Assembly (NCBI GenBank): GCA_003194525.1
Contig: NBIV01000935.1
Location: 1-22,481 of the forward strand
From: Gracilariopsis chorda
Lineage: Eukaryota; Rhodophyta; Florideophyceae; Gracilariales; Gracilariaceae
Length of the DNA stretch: 22,481 nucleotides
Reading direction: 5' to 3'
Shown here: one piece after another, positions 7,801 through 16,482 of the stretch
Layout: each line of letters begins with the position of its first letter
Position numbering within the stretch: position 1 is the stretch's first letter
Notes under the pieces: generated by a model
Databases searched by the model: none
What the model saw: the letters and a program-made list of their open reading frames with translations, nothing else
Told to the model about the DNA's origin: nothing
Translations under genes and position numbers: made by a program

Positions 7801-8620
7801 GATTGATTTTGCAGGTCCTCTTCCGACTACCGAATCCGGAAACCGTTTCATTCTGGTTTGTGTTGAGCATTTGACTGGTTGGCCACTTGCCGTAGCGACA
7901 AAATGGTCTACGTCACAGGAGGTCATAGACTTCGTGAGAAAAGAGATCATTGCCGTGTTTGGTTTCCCTCGTATCGTGGTGTCGGACAATGCTACATGCT
8001 TCACTTCTAAGTCGCTCGTCTCATTTATGGAGGACCATGGTATCAAATGGAAAACGGTCTTGGCGTACGCCCCCATGTCCAATGGCCGAGCTGAAAGGAT
8101 GGTTGGTACTCTGAGAAGAGCAATAGGAAAGAAAGCTCTGGATAATCGTTCAAGTTGGGACGAACACCTGCCTTCGGTTCTGTACGGATACCGGCGCAGA
8201 CATCTTGCCAGTGGGATCTCTCCGTTCGAGTTGCTTTACGGCGTGAAACCACGTATGACCTCCGATGAAGGTGGTGTCGTGGCACGAGTTGGGGACTCCT
8301 CCGACCGGTTCCGCTCCGTGGAGCTGCTCGCATCAAGGAATCATAGAGCTAAACGTTCTGCTCTGAGGCCTTTGAAGGAAGTCGATGCAGTCTCCATTAC
8401 GAAGTTTGAAGTCGGTGATCTGGTCCTTGTGGCTCGTGGAAAGGCCCTGAACACTACCGTGAAATGGCCTGCTTTTTCCTCTAAGTACTTTGGTCCATGT
8501 CGTGTGGTGAAGGCTCACCATCCAAGGTACACGTTGGTTTCTCCACACAACCGGTACACTCGCCATGGAATACACGCCCGTCGTTTGAAGAAGTATATTG
8601 CGCGCCCGATGGAAGGTTAG
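4883..8620 (+). CDS. pol: Unit B Pol: protease, reverse transcriptase, RNase H, integrase
   Basis: Pol copies element RNA into DNA and inserts it. The open frame runs 4823-8620 with its first ATG at 4823 in an off-frame stretch of gag; true Pol sequence starts at 4883 after the frame break. In order: basic linker (about 5125-5180); protease with catalytic LLDSGA (Asp 5417) and IIVGCPTL flap-side motif; acidic Ser/Asp-rich linker (about 5738-5850); RT with FYVDYRELN, LDLFSGYWQ and YIDD (6533-6544); RNase H Asp 6980 to the ADYLSR Asp; integrase HX4H from 7610 and CX2C; DDE Asp 7805, Asp 7985, Glu 8093 with 35 residues between the last two; GPY/F-like FGPC near 8489. No chromodomain and no env follow. 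It is almost identical to unit C, with one silent difference seen at 8026. It probably needs upstream Gag translation, which is broken here. Confidence 0.95.
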   Translation, partial: KETRKVWDANEESKESAFNLRKGSDPVSIVTENAGNADVVATTKRSADGEALPKQRRSDGGAPIPLLLNPTRYEERVRRPKVHEQKVKKPKQRKSKKQSLQDHASKYNVLTELANASSGITFGQLIRGDADDAKKEIRKLIGRKSNVRRPFVGPVGKQPRRLKAVPVMIYGTETEALLDSGAVPNLISTKLCDRLALEPKHTTKNITVANGQSAVCRGMLYDIPISFRGVSVPLDFLVIDGPPFDIIVGCPTLESLQACLDLGNQHVKMNIDGKRVTLGFDYARVEISDEEGFQTDSDDFTSDSDAAIDSDTASENDEQLVVALTEKNHGETPEMIPQLDITTDEQHEKLLFSKLSHISENERDDLVSCLKDSNVIAWSLKDLRPADVPVSHSFELTVDKPIYFRARRMSPKHNEFVRKEIDLLLETGIITPSASAWSFPIVIASKKDGSARFYVDYRELNRVMKADRWPLPRMEEIFDELGGCCVFTTLDLFSGYWQVKMSEDCKEMTTFVCRYGTFMFEVMPFGLMNAPSTFQRMMDHVLRGLPFVRVYIDDVVIFSRSLREHVIHLKAVIGRIAKHGLKLKLSKCFFALSEVSLLGHVINGDGVHVDQEKIARIQDAPIPATTTELRSFLGLAGYYRRFIRNFAETSAVLHSATSGNKKLSWTGEMLEAFHGLKKKMTEPPVLSFPNFEQPFIVETDASSVSLGAVLSQKKEDGKIHPLQFASRTMTAAEKNYSACEREALAVIFALKKFRLYLLSSVPFKVITDHMALRYAFQKRDIHGRLARWLDFLAEYDFEIVYRAGKENGAADYLSRIVHGDEFEPLEDEGDLACMAVEPEDFSGLEPYYANIARFFCGLPTDETDARLRQAIRRNAKKFLVWEGKLFRKMPNALRVVPVIGRRQIIIKSFHDEIGHWDLKTTRKFITERYWWPTMHEDIGNYVKSCDECQRLAPLTRYYSNLRTPISSLFDVFSIDFAGPLPTTESGNRFILVCVEHLTGWPLAVATKWSTSQEVIDFVRKEIIAVFGFPRIVVSDNATCFTSKSLVSFMEDHGIKWKTVLAYAPMSNGRAERMVGTLRRAIGKKALDNRSSWDEHLPSVLYGYRRRHLASGISPFELLYGVKPRMTSDEGGVVARVGDSSDRFRSVELLASRNHRAKRSALRPLKEVDAVSITKFEVGDLVLVARGKALNTTVKWPAFSSKYFGPCRVVKAHHPRYTLVSPHNRYTRHGIHARRLKKYIARPMEG

Positions 8621-8928
8621 GTTTTCAGGTTGCCGCGGCGTGGCAACCCTTGAGGTTGGGGTTGTGTCGGTCGCTAATGTTGCAGAATGTGCCAGAAATT
8701 GCTGGAACACACGTGTAGAATGTTCCAGTAGTGTCTAGCACATTGCACGCTTTGTTGGCCCAGCAAAGACTACAGTATTTTAGTGATGCTGGCGCAAATT
8801 GTCGCTTTATTATTGGTTAGTGTGCAGCTCCAGAGGTCTCTAGAAGCCAATGGAGTAACCTAGACGCACACATGAGTAAATAGCAAGTAGAAATGCGTAT
8901 TTGGCTCGTTTGTAGTGCCTCTAAACAC

Positions 8929-8935
8929 TATAAAA
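8929..8935 (+). promoter_or_regulatory. TATA box of LTR 2
   Basis: TATAAAA in the same context as copy 1; it would drive unit C. Confidence 0.75.
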
Positions 8936-8995
8936 AGAGGTTCTGAGCTTCGGACTTCGGTCTGAACTCACCTCAACAATCGACCAACATCTAAG

Positions 8996-9113
8996 CCCCA
9001 CCCCCTATCAACCTTCAGCCACTTCAACTATCATCAACAACCAGTGAGGCGTTCGCCACTGGATAGAGGGCTTCTAGTGAGGCGTATGCCGCTAGTTGTC
9101 CAATAGGGTGGGG
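8996..9113 (+). other. Predicted multibranch RNA domain (copy 2)
   Basis: Closing helix 8996-9008 with 9103-9113; both GA-bulge hairpins are identical to copy 1. Confidence 0.5.
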
Positions 9114-9716
9114 AAGTACCATCGCTAAGACCGGTTGAAGCGCCTTAGGCGTGGAAGGGAGACGGGTAGTGTGTACCAAAGGTGTTTCTGTCGTCTGTGA
9201 GCCCCACCGGAGCTTTGCTCGGATAACGGTGTCGGTCGAAAGACCTGGTGATTTCCGGACGGAAATACTTGACGGGAAGCTATCCGCAGGCGACGTGCCG
9301 TGCAACCTTTCCTGCAAAGGGCCAGCTTGGGTATAGAGTGAAAGCATATCCCGCTGTTAGTAGCTTTCCTCGGGAAGCCCTGTAAGGATTGTATGCGCCT
9401 GCTTCTGGTTAGTGCAGAGGTAGGTAGGCTGCAGAATCCACTTCACATCCGGAGTGTCTGACCGGAAGCCGAGGGTTTGACCCTTAGTGATCCTTGACAT
9501 AATTCTTTGGGTTGCGCGCCGTTTCAACAAAGAAGTTAAGAAGTTTTATTTGGGGATTGAGCCTCTTGCTCTCCTTAGTGTTGTTTTATTTCATCGAGTG
9601 GGTTTAGTTCTTTTGATCCCACTGTTTTCAACTTGTTTTGGGGCTTTTAGCTACGAAGAGCACCCTTTTGGCTTTTATTATTACAACTTTTCGGCCCCCT
9701 GCGTCACCGTCTCGTG

Positions 9717-10958
9717 ATGGCGCCCACATGGTACTCTCGAGTAGGGAGCTCTTCTGACTCTAACGCTGCATTTACTTCTTATGACGGTTCTTCTATTGAC
9801 GTCGTAAAGTTCCTCTTTTACTTTGAGAATGTTGCAATGAGAGGAAAGACTGACGAGGACATGGCACTTGAGTTGCTTGGTTTCCTTGAGAACAAAGCCT
9901 TTGAGTTCTACTATGATTCTTATGCTGTTAATGGTTCACTTTCGGAAGAAGCAAAGGACTACGGCTCCGTTAAGCTAGCTTTCATCGATCGTTTTGGAAA
10001 AGCCGAGGAGCCTGAGGAAGATATACGCCTTGCAATTTCTGCTAAATTGGATTATGCAGACTTGGTTGGTTCCTTGACCTATATGGACAACCTCTTCTTA
10101 AAGGCAGGATTCAACGCTAAGGCTAAGTTTGGTCTTTTGAAGAAAGCTGTAATGGAATACGCTGATCTAGCCCAGTTCGTTGTTTTCCGTGGCGCTGATG
10201 ATTATGATGAGTTGAAGGTTCAAGTGAAAGCCTTCGATGCTGCCCGGAAAGCAATGGGGAACTACGTTTCATTAAGTACCCCACCTAACCGTATTGTCCA
10301 AAACCACAGGTCTTCTGAAGAAACTATCTCTCATGCTTTGGAGTCTAAGGTCGACAAACTCTCTGAGCAGTTTGCTCAGCTGTCATTAATGGTTAAGAAG
10401 ACACAGACGGAGCGTCGAGACTACGAAAAGGTTTGTTCATACTGCAAGAAGCCTGGACATTATGCCTCACAATGTGACTCTAATCCGCACCGAGATACGC
10501 GATGCCCGCGTTTTGGGAAAATTGGACACTCAGAGATCACTTGTTGGCGAAGAATCCGACCCGAAGAGACCCGCAAAGTATGGGATGCCAATGAGGAATC
10601 TAAAGAGTCAGCATTTAATCTTCGGAAAGGATCCGACCCCGTATCAATTGTCACCGAAAACGCCGGGAATGCTGATGTAGTCGCCACAACCAAGAGAAGT
10701 GCTGACGGTGAAGCGTTGCCCAAACAGCGCCGTTCAGACGGTGGTGCACCCATCCCGCTTTTGCTCAATCCAACAAGATACGAAGAGAGAGTTCGGAGAC
10801 CTAATGTTCATGAACAGAAAGTCAAGAAGCCGAAACAGAGGAAGTCGAAGAAGCAGAGTCTTCAAGACCATGCAAGCAAATATAACGTTCTCACTGAGCT
10901 CGCGAATGCCTCTTCCGGAATAAACCTTTGGACAACTTATCAGAGGAGACGCAGATGA
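9717..10958 (+). CDS. gag: Unit C gag plus start of the Pol linker, the best-preserved gag frame with pol
   Basis: The frame is open for 413 codons from ATG 9717. Residues 1 to about 200 form a capsid-like helical region, about 206-237 a likely coiled coil, and residue 240 starts the first knuckle CX2CX4HX4C. The second knuckle starts at residue 263 but reads CPRF, losing a zinc ligand. The frame runs straight on into the pre-protease linker, including a strongly basic patch at residues 370-379, which shows that gag and pol were one frame. One extra A near 10922-10924, absent from the matching position in units B, D and E, moves Pol to another frame, and this frame ends at 10958. A programmed frameshift here is unlikely because the other copies lack the extra base. 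Confidence 0.9.
   Translation: MAPTWYSRVGSSSDSNAAFTSYDGSSIDVVKFLFYFENVAMRGKTDEDMALELLGFLENKAFEFYYDSYAVNGSLSEEAKDYGSVKLAFIDRFGKAEEPEEDIRLAISAKLDYADLVGSLTYMDNLFLKAGFNAKAKFGLLKKAVMEYADLAQFVVFRGADDYDELKVQVKAFDAARKAMGNYVSLSTPPNRIVQNHRSSEETISHALESKVDKLSEQFAQLSLMVKKTQTERRDYEKVCSYCKKPGHYASQCDSNPHRDTRCPRFGKIGHSEITCWRRIRPEETRKVWDANEESKESAFNLRKGSDPVSIVTENAGNADVVATTKRSADGEALPKQRRSDGGAPIPLLLNPTRYEERVRRPNVHEQKVKKPKQRKSKKQSLQDHASKYNVLTELANASSGINLWTTYQRRRR
9718..9727 (+). other. Candidate primer-binding site (copy 2)
   Basis: TGGCGCCCAC overlapping the unit C gag ATG; same reasoning and doubts as copy 1. Confidence 0.4.
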
Positions 10959-13900
10959 TGCAAAGAAAGAGATTCGTAAGCTCATCGGTCGCAAAAGCAA
11001 TGTTCGACGCCCTTTTGTTGGGCCAGTCGGTAAGCAGCCTAGACGTCTTAAGGCGGTCCCCGTTATGATATATGGGACTGAGACTGAAGCTTTGCTCGAC
11101 TCTGGAGCTGTTCCAAACCTTATTTCAACCAAGCTGTGTGACAGGCTAGCACTGGAACCCAAGCATACGACGAAGAACATAACTGTTGCCAATGGACAGA
11201 GCGCCGTGTGCAGAGGAATGCTATACGATATCCCTATATCCTTCAGGGGCGTCTCCGTTCCATTAGACTTTCTTGTTATTGATGGTCCGCCATTCGACAT
11301 CATTGTGGGTTGTCCAACACTTGAATCGTTACAAGCCTGCCTTGATCTCGGAAATCAGCACGTGAAGATGAATATTGATGGAAAAAGAGTAACACTTGGC
11401 TTTGACTATGCTCGCGTCGAGATTTCAGACGAAGAGGGTTTCCAGACGGATAGCGACGACTTCACTTCAGATTCTGACGCCGCTATTGACTCTGATACTG
11501 CTTCTGAAAATGACGAACAACTCGTGGTTGCTCTAACAGAAAAGAACCATGGCGAGACTCCCGAAATGATCCCGCAATTGGACATCACTACCGATGAGCA
11601 GCACGAGAAGTTACTCTTTTCAAAACTCTCGCACATTTCAGAGAATGAAAGAGACGACTTGGTTTCTTGTCTGAAGGACTCGAATGTAATCGCTTGGTCA
11701 TTGAAAGACTTACGCCCAGCCGATGTGCCTGTTTCTCACTCTTTCGAGTTGACAGTTGACAAACCAATCTACTTCAGAGCCAGGAGGATGTCGCCGAAGC
11801 ACAACGAGTTCGTACGCAAGGAGATTGATCTTCTTCTCGAAACTGGTATCATTACCCCTTCAGCCTCTGCTTGGTCGTTTCCAATTGTCATTGCCTCGAA
11901 GAAAGATGGAAGCGCAAGGTTTTATGTCGATTACAGAGAGCTGAACAGAGTCATGAAAGCTGACCGCTGGCCTTTGCCACGCATGGAAGAGATCTTTGAC
12001 GAACTTGGAGGTTGCTGTGTCTTCACTACGCTCGACCTGTTCTCTGGATACTGGCAAGTCAAGATGTCTGAGGATTGCAAAGAGATGACGACCTTTGTGT
12101 GCAGATACGGAACTTTCATGTTCGAAGTCATGCCATTTGGTCTCATGAATGCGCCTTCCACCTTTCAACGGATGATGGATCATGTGCTAAGAGGACTTCC
12201 ATTCGTTCGGGTTTACATTGATGACGTTGTCATATTCTCAAGAAGCCTCAGAGAACACGTGATTCACTTGAAGGCTGTGATTGGTCGGATTGCGAAGCAT
12301 GGATTGAAGCTCAAACTGTCCAAATGTTTCTTTGCACTATCGGAGGTGTCTCTTCTAGGCCATGTCATCAACGGAGATGGAGTGCACGTGGACCAGGAGA
12401 AGATTGCTAGGATCCAGGATGCCCCAATTCCTGCCACCACTACGGAACTACGATCTTTTCTGGGACTAGCCGGATACTATCGAAGGTTCATCAGAAACTT
12501 TGCTGAGACCTCCGCCGTGCTTCACAGTGCTACCTCGGGGAATAAGAAGCTGAGTTGGACCGGAGAGATGCTAGAAGCTTTCCACGGTCTGAAGAAAAAG
12601 ATGACTGAGCCTCCGGTACTTTCATTTCCAAACTTCGAGCAGCCTTTCATTGTGGAAACGGACGCCTCTAGTGTTTCACTCGGCGCAGTTCTCTCTCAGA
12701 AAAAGGAAGATGGGAAGATACATCCTCTGCAGTTTGCCAGTCGTACTATGACCGCTGCGGAAAAGAACTACTCGGCATGTGAAAGAGAAGCATTGGCAGT
12801 TATTTTTGCTCTCAAGAAGTTCAGATTGTATCTACTCTCGTCTGTTCCATTCAAGGTAATCACGGACCATATGGCTTTACGATATGCATTTCAGAAGCGC
12901 GATATACATGGACGCTTAGCTCGCTGGCTAGACTTTCTGGCCGAGTATGACTTTGAAATAGTGTATCGGGCAGGCAAGGAGAATGGCGCAGCAGATTATC
13001 TGTCAAGGATAGTTCACGGAGACGAGTTCGAGCCGTTAGAAGATGAAGGCGACCTTGCTTGTATGGCTGTTGAGCCTGAAGACTTCTCCGGTCTTGAACC
13101 ATACTACGCAAACATTGCGCGCTTCTTTTGTGGTCTGCCTACAGATGAGACTGATGCACGTCTCCGCCAAGCAATCCGACGAAATGCGAAGAAATTCCTG
13201 GTCTGGGAAGGAAAATTGTTCAGAAAGATGCCAAACGCACTGCGAGTTGTTCCTGTTATTGGTCGGCGACAGATCATTATCAAGTCATTTCATGATGAGA
13301 TTGGACACTGGGATTTGAAGACTACAAGGAAGTTCATCACTGAGAGATACTGGTGGCCCACTATGCATGAAGATATCGGCAACTACGTCAAGAGTTGTGA
13401 CGAATGCCAGAGACTCGCACCACTAACAAGGTATTACAGCAACCTTCGGACTCCCATTTCCTCTCTCTTTGACGTCTTCTCGATTGATTTTGCAGGTCCT
13501 CTTCCGACTACCGAATCCGGAAACCGTTTCATTCTGGTTTGTGTTGAGCATTTGACTGGTTGGCCACTTGCCGTAGCGACAAAATGGTCTACGTCACAGG
13601 AGGTCATAGACTTCGTGAGAAAAGAGATCATTGCCGTGTTTGGTTTCCCTCGTATCGTGGTGTCGGACAATGCTACATGCTTCACTTCTAAGTCGCTCGT
13701 CTCATTCATGGAGGACCATGGTATCAAATGGAAAACGGTCTTGGCGTACGCCCCCATGTCCAATGGCCGAGCTGAAAGGATGGTTGGTACTCTGAGAAGA
13801 GCAATAGGAAAGAAAGCTCTGGATAATCGTTCAAGTTGGGACGAACACCTGCCTTCGGTTCTGTACGGATACCGGCGCAGACATCTTGCCAGTGGGATCT

Positions 13901-14301
13901 CTCCGTTCGAGTTGCTTTACGGCGTGAAACCACGTATGACCTCCGATGAAGGTGGTGTCGTGGCACGAGTTGGGGACTCCTCCGACCGGTTCCGCTCCGT
14001 GGAGCTGCTCGCATCAAGGAATCATAGAGCTAAACGTTCTGCTCTGAGGCCTTTGAAGGAAGTCGATGCAGTCTCCATTACGAAGTTTGAAGTCGGTGAT
14101 CTGGTCCTTGTGGCTCGTGGAAAGGCCCTGAACACTACCGTGAAATGGCCTGCTTTTTCCTCTAAGTACTTTGGTCCATGTCGTGTGGTGAAGGCTCACC
14201 ATCCAAGGTACACGTTGGTTTCTCCACACAACCGGTACACTCGCCATGGAATACACGCCCGTCGTTTGAAGAAGTATATTGCGCGCCCGATGGAAGGTTA
14301 G
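10924..14301 (+). CDS. pol: Unit C Pol: protease, reverse transcriptase, RNase H, integrase
   Basis: The open frame has no stop from the inserted base to TAG at 14301; its first internal ATG is at 11065, at the start of protease. In the numbering of the shared 1527-codon gag-pol: protease Asp 461 (DSG), acidic linker about 568-606, RT YIDD from 833, RNase H Asp 982 to Asp 1093, integrase HX4H from 1192, DDE at 1257, 1317 and 1353, and GPC at 1486 near the C-terminus. All catalytic residues of RT, RNase H and integrase are present. In RT, FxVDYRELN has Tyr, as in unit B, where units A and D have Cys. Against unit B the enzyme region shows one silent difference (13707), so the two copies split recently or were homogenised. 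Confidence 0.95.
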   Translation, partial: TFGQLIRGDADDAKKEIRKLIGRKSNVRRPFVGPVGKQPRRLKAVPVMIYGTETEALLDSGAVPNLISTKLCDRLALEPKHTTKNITVANGQSAVCRGMLYDIPISFRGVSVPLDFLVIDGPPFDIIVGCPTLESLQACLDLGNQHVKMNIDGKRVTLGFDYARVEISDEEGFQTDSDDFTSDSDAAIDSDTASENDEQLVVALTEKNHGETPEMIPQLDITTDEQHEKLLFSKLSHISENERDDLVSCLKDSNVIAWSLKDLRPADVPVSHSFELTVDKPIYFRARRMSPKHNEFVRKEIDLLLETGIITPSASAWSFPIVIASKKDGSARFYVDYRELNRVMKADRWPLPRMEEIFDELGGCCVFTTLDLFSGYWQVKMSEDCKEMTTFVCRYGTFMFEVMPFGLMNAPSTFQRMMDHVLRGLPFVRVYIDDVVIFSRSLREHVIHLKAVIGRIAKHGLKLKLSKCFFALSEVSLLGHVINGDGVHVDQEKIARIQDAPIPATTTELRSFLGLAGYYRRFIRNFAETSAVLHSATSGNKKLSWTGEMLEAFHGLKKKMTEPPVLSFPNFEQPFIVETDASSVSLGAVLSQKKEDGKIHPLQFASRTMTAAEKNYSACEREALAVIFALKKFRLYLLSSVPFKVITDHMALRYAFQKRDIHGRLARWLDFLAEYDFEIVYRAGKENGAADYLSRIVHGDEFEPLEDEGDLACMAVEPEDFSGLEPYYANIARFFCGLPTDETDARLRQAIRRNAKKFLVWEGKLFRKMPNALRVVPVIGRRQIIIKSFHDEIGHWDLKTTRKFITERYWWPTMHEDIGNYVKSCDECQRLAPLTRYYSNLRTPISSLFDVFSIDFAGPLPTTESGNRFILVCVEHLTGWPLAVATKWSTSQEVIDFVRKEIIAVFGFPRIVVSDNATCFTSKSLVSFMEDHGIKWKTVLAYAPMSNGRAERMVGTLRRAIGKKALDNRSSWDEHLPSVLYGYRRRHLASGISPFELLYGVKPRMTSDEGGVVARVGDSSDRFRSVELLASRNHRAKRSALRPLKEVDAVSITKFEVGDLVLVARGKALNTTVKWPAFSSKYFGPCRVVKAHHPRYTLVSPHNRYTRHGIHARRLKKYIARPMEG

Positions 14302-14609
14302 GTTTTCAGGTTGCCGCGGCGTGGCAACCCTTGAGGTTGGGGTTGTGTCGGTCGCTAATGTTGCAGAATGTGCCAGAAATTGCTGGAACACACGTGTAGA
14401 ATGTTCCAGTAGTGTCTAGCACATTGCACGCTTTGTTGGCCCAGCAAAGACTACAGTATTTTAGTGATGCTGGCGCAAATTGTCGCTTTATTATTGGTTA
14501 GTGTGCAGCTCCAGAGGTCTCTAGAAGCCAATGGAGTAACCTAGACGCACACATGAGTAAATAGCAAGTAGAAATGCGTATTTGGCTCGTTTGTAGTGCC
14601 TCTAAACAC

Positions 14610-14616
14610 TATAAAA
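14610..14616 (+). promoter_or_regulatory. TATA box of LTR 3
   Basis: TATAAAA; it would drive unit D. Confidence 0.75.
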
Positions 14617-14676
14617 AGAGGTTCTGAGCTTCGGACTTCGGTCTGAACTCACCTCAACAATCGACCAACATCTAAG

Positions 14677-14794
14677 CCCCACCCCCTATCAACCTTCAGC
14701 CACTTCAACTATCATCAACAACCAGTGAGGCGTTCGCCACTGGATAGAGGGCTTCTAGTGAGGCGTATGCCGCTAGTTGTCCAATAGGGTGGGG
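14677..14794 (+). other. Predicted multibranch RNA domain (copy 3)
   Basis: Closing helix 14677-14689 with 14784-14794; the twin GA-bulge hairpins are unchanged. Confidence 0.5.
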
Positions 14795-15395
14795 AAGTAC
14801 CATCGCTAAGACCGGTTGAAGCGCCTTAGGCGTGGAAGGGAGACGGGTAGTGTGTACCAAAGGTGTTTCTGTCGTCTGTGAGCCCCACCGGAGCTTTGCT
14901 CGGATAACGGTGTCGGTCGAAAGACCTGGTGATTTCCGGACGGAAATACTTGACGGGAAGCTATCCGCAGGCGACGTGCCGTGCAACCTTTCCTGCAAAG
15001 GGCCAGCTTGGGTATAGAGTGAAAGCATATCCCGCTGTTAGTAGCTTTCCTCGGGAAGCCCTGTAAGGATTGTATGCGCCTGCTTCTGGTTAGTGCAGAG
15101 GTAGGTAGGCTGCAGAATCCACTTCACATCCGGAGTGTCTGACCGGAAGCCGAGGGTTGACCCTTAGTGATCCTTGACATAATTCTTTGGGTTGCGCGCC
15201 GTTTCAACAAAGAAGTTAAGAAGTTTTATTTGGGGATTGAGCCTCTTGCTCTCCTTAGTGTTGTTTTATTTCATCGAGTGGGTTTAGTTCTTTTGATCCA
15301 CTGTTTTCAACTTGTTTTGGGGCTTTTAGCTACGAAGAGCACCCTTTTGGCTTTTATTATTACAACTTTTCGGCCCCCTGCGTCACCGTCTCGTG

Positions 15396-16290
15396 ATGGC
15401 GCCCACATGGTACTCTCGAGTAGGGAGCTCTTCTGACTCTAACGCTGCATTTACTTCTTATGACGGTTCTTCTATTGACGTCGTAAAGTTCCTCTTTTAC
15501 TTTGAGAATGTTGCAATGAGAGGAAAGACTGACGAAGACATGGCACTTGAGTTGCTTGGTTTCCTTGGAACAAAGCCTTTGAGTTCTACTATGATTCTTA
15601 TGCTGTTAATGGTTCACTTTCGGAAGAAGCAAAGGACTACGGCTCCGTTAAGCTAGCTTTCATCGATCGTTTTGGAAAAGCCGAGGAGCCTGAGGAAGAT
15701 ATACGCCTTGCAATTTCTGCTAAATTGGATTATGCAGACTTGGTTGGTTCCTTGACCTATATGGACAACCTCTTCTTAAAGGCAGGATTCAACGCTAAGG
15801 CTAAGTTTGGTCTTTTGAAGAAAGCTGTAATGGAATACGCTGATCTAGCCCAGTTCGTTGTTTTCCGTGGCGCTGATGATTATGATGAGTTGAAGGTTCA
15901 AGTGAAAGCCTTCGATGCTGCCCGGAAAGCAATGGGGAACTACGTTTCATTAAGTACCCCACCTAAGCGTATTGTCCAAAACCACAGGTCTTCTGAAGAA
16001 ACTATCTCTCATGCTTTGGAGTCTAAGGTCGACAAACTCTCTGAGCAGTTTGCTCAGCTGTCATTAATGGTTAAGAAGACACAGACGGAGCGTCGAGACT
16101 ACGAAAAGGTTTGTTCATACTGCAAGAAGCCGGACATTATGCCTCACAATGTGACTCTAATCCGCACCGAGATACGCGATGCCCGCGTTTTGGGAAAATT
16201 GGACACTCAGAGATCACTTGTTGGCGAAGAATCCGACCCGAAGAGACCCGCAAAGTATGGGATGCCAATGAGGAATCTAAAGAGTCAGCA
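15396..16290 (+). pseudogene. gag: Unit D gag, multiply frameshifted
   Basis: ATG at 15396. One base is missing near 15566 (the same CTTGGAAC change as unit B), so the first frame ends at 15656. The next frame covers the rest of the capsid-like part until another base is lost near 16131, inside the first zinc knuckle. The knuckle remainder and CPRFGKIGH then continue in a third frame until a loss near 16291. Unit D shares some sites with B (the frameshift), some with C (GAGTAGGG at the start, DYGSV) and some with E (GAA near 15536, PPK near 15965), so it looks mosaic. Confidence 0.88.
15397..15406 (+). other. Candidate primer-binding site (copy 3)
   Basis: TGGCGCCCAC overlapping the unit D gag ATG. 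Confidence 0.4.
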
Positions 16291-16482
16291 TTAATCTTCG
16301 GAAAGGATCCGACCCCGTATCAATTGTCACCGAAAACGCCGGGAATGCTGATGTAGTCGCCACAACCAAGAGAAGTGCTGACGGTGAAGCGTTGCCCAAA
16401 CAGCGCCGTTCAGACGGTGGTGCACCCATCCCGCTTTTGCTCAATCCAACAAGATACGAAGAGAGAGTTCGGAGACCTAATG

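Larger units (their letters stand above)
8621..9716 (+). repeat. LTR-containing segment 2
   Basis: Non-coding stretch between unit B pol and unit C gag, nearly identical to segment 1. It holds the post-pol hairpin 8628-8648, candidate polypurine tract 8652-8661, possible LTR start at TGTG 8663, U3 inverted repeat 8702-8728, CCAAT pair 8812-8851, and upstream ORFs 9086-9106 and 9393-9461. Copy-specific: GGGTTTGACCC near 9474 and three Ts in ATTCTTTGGG near 9505. Confidence 0.6.
14302..15395 (+). repeat. LTR-containing segment 3
   Basis: Non-coding stretch between unit C pol and unit D gag. Post-pol hairpin 14309-14329, polypurine tract candidate 14333-14342, possible LTR start 14344, U3 inverted repeat 14383-14409, upstream ORFs 14767-14787 and 15074-15142. 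Copy-specific: the GGGT/ACCC loop has lost a base near 15156, and TTTGATCCACTG near 15298 lacks a C found in copies 1 and 2. Confidence 0.6.

Noticed and set aside
14160..14301. Chromodomain at the integrase C-terminus
   Set aside because: The protein ends about 40 residues after the GPC motif, too short for a chromodomain, and no aromatic-cage pattern is visible.
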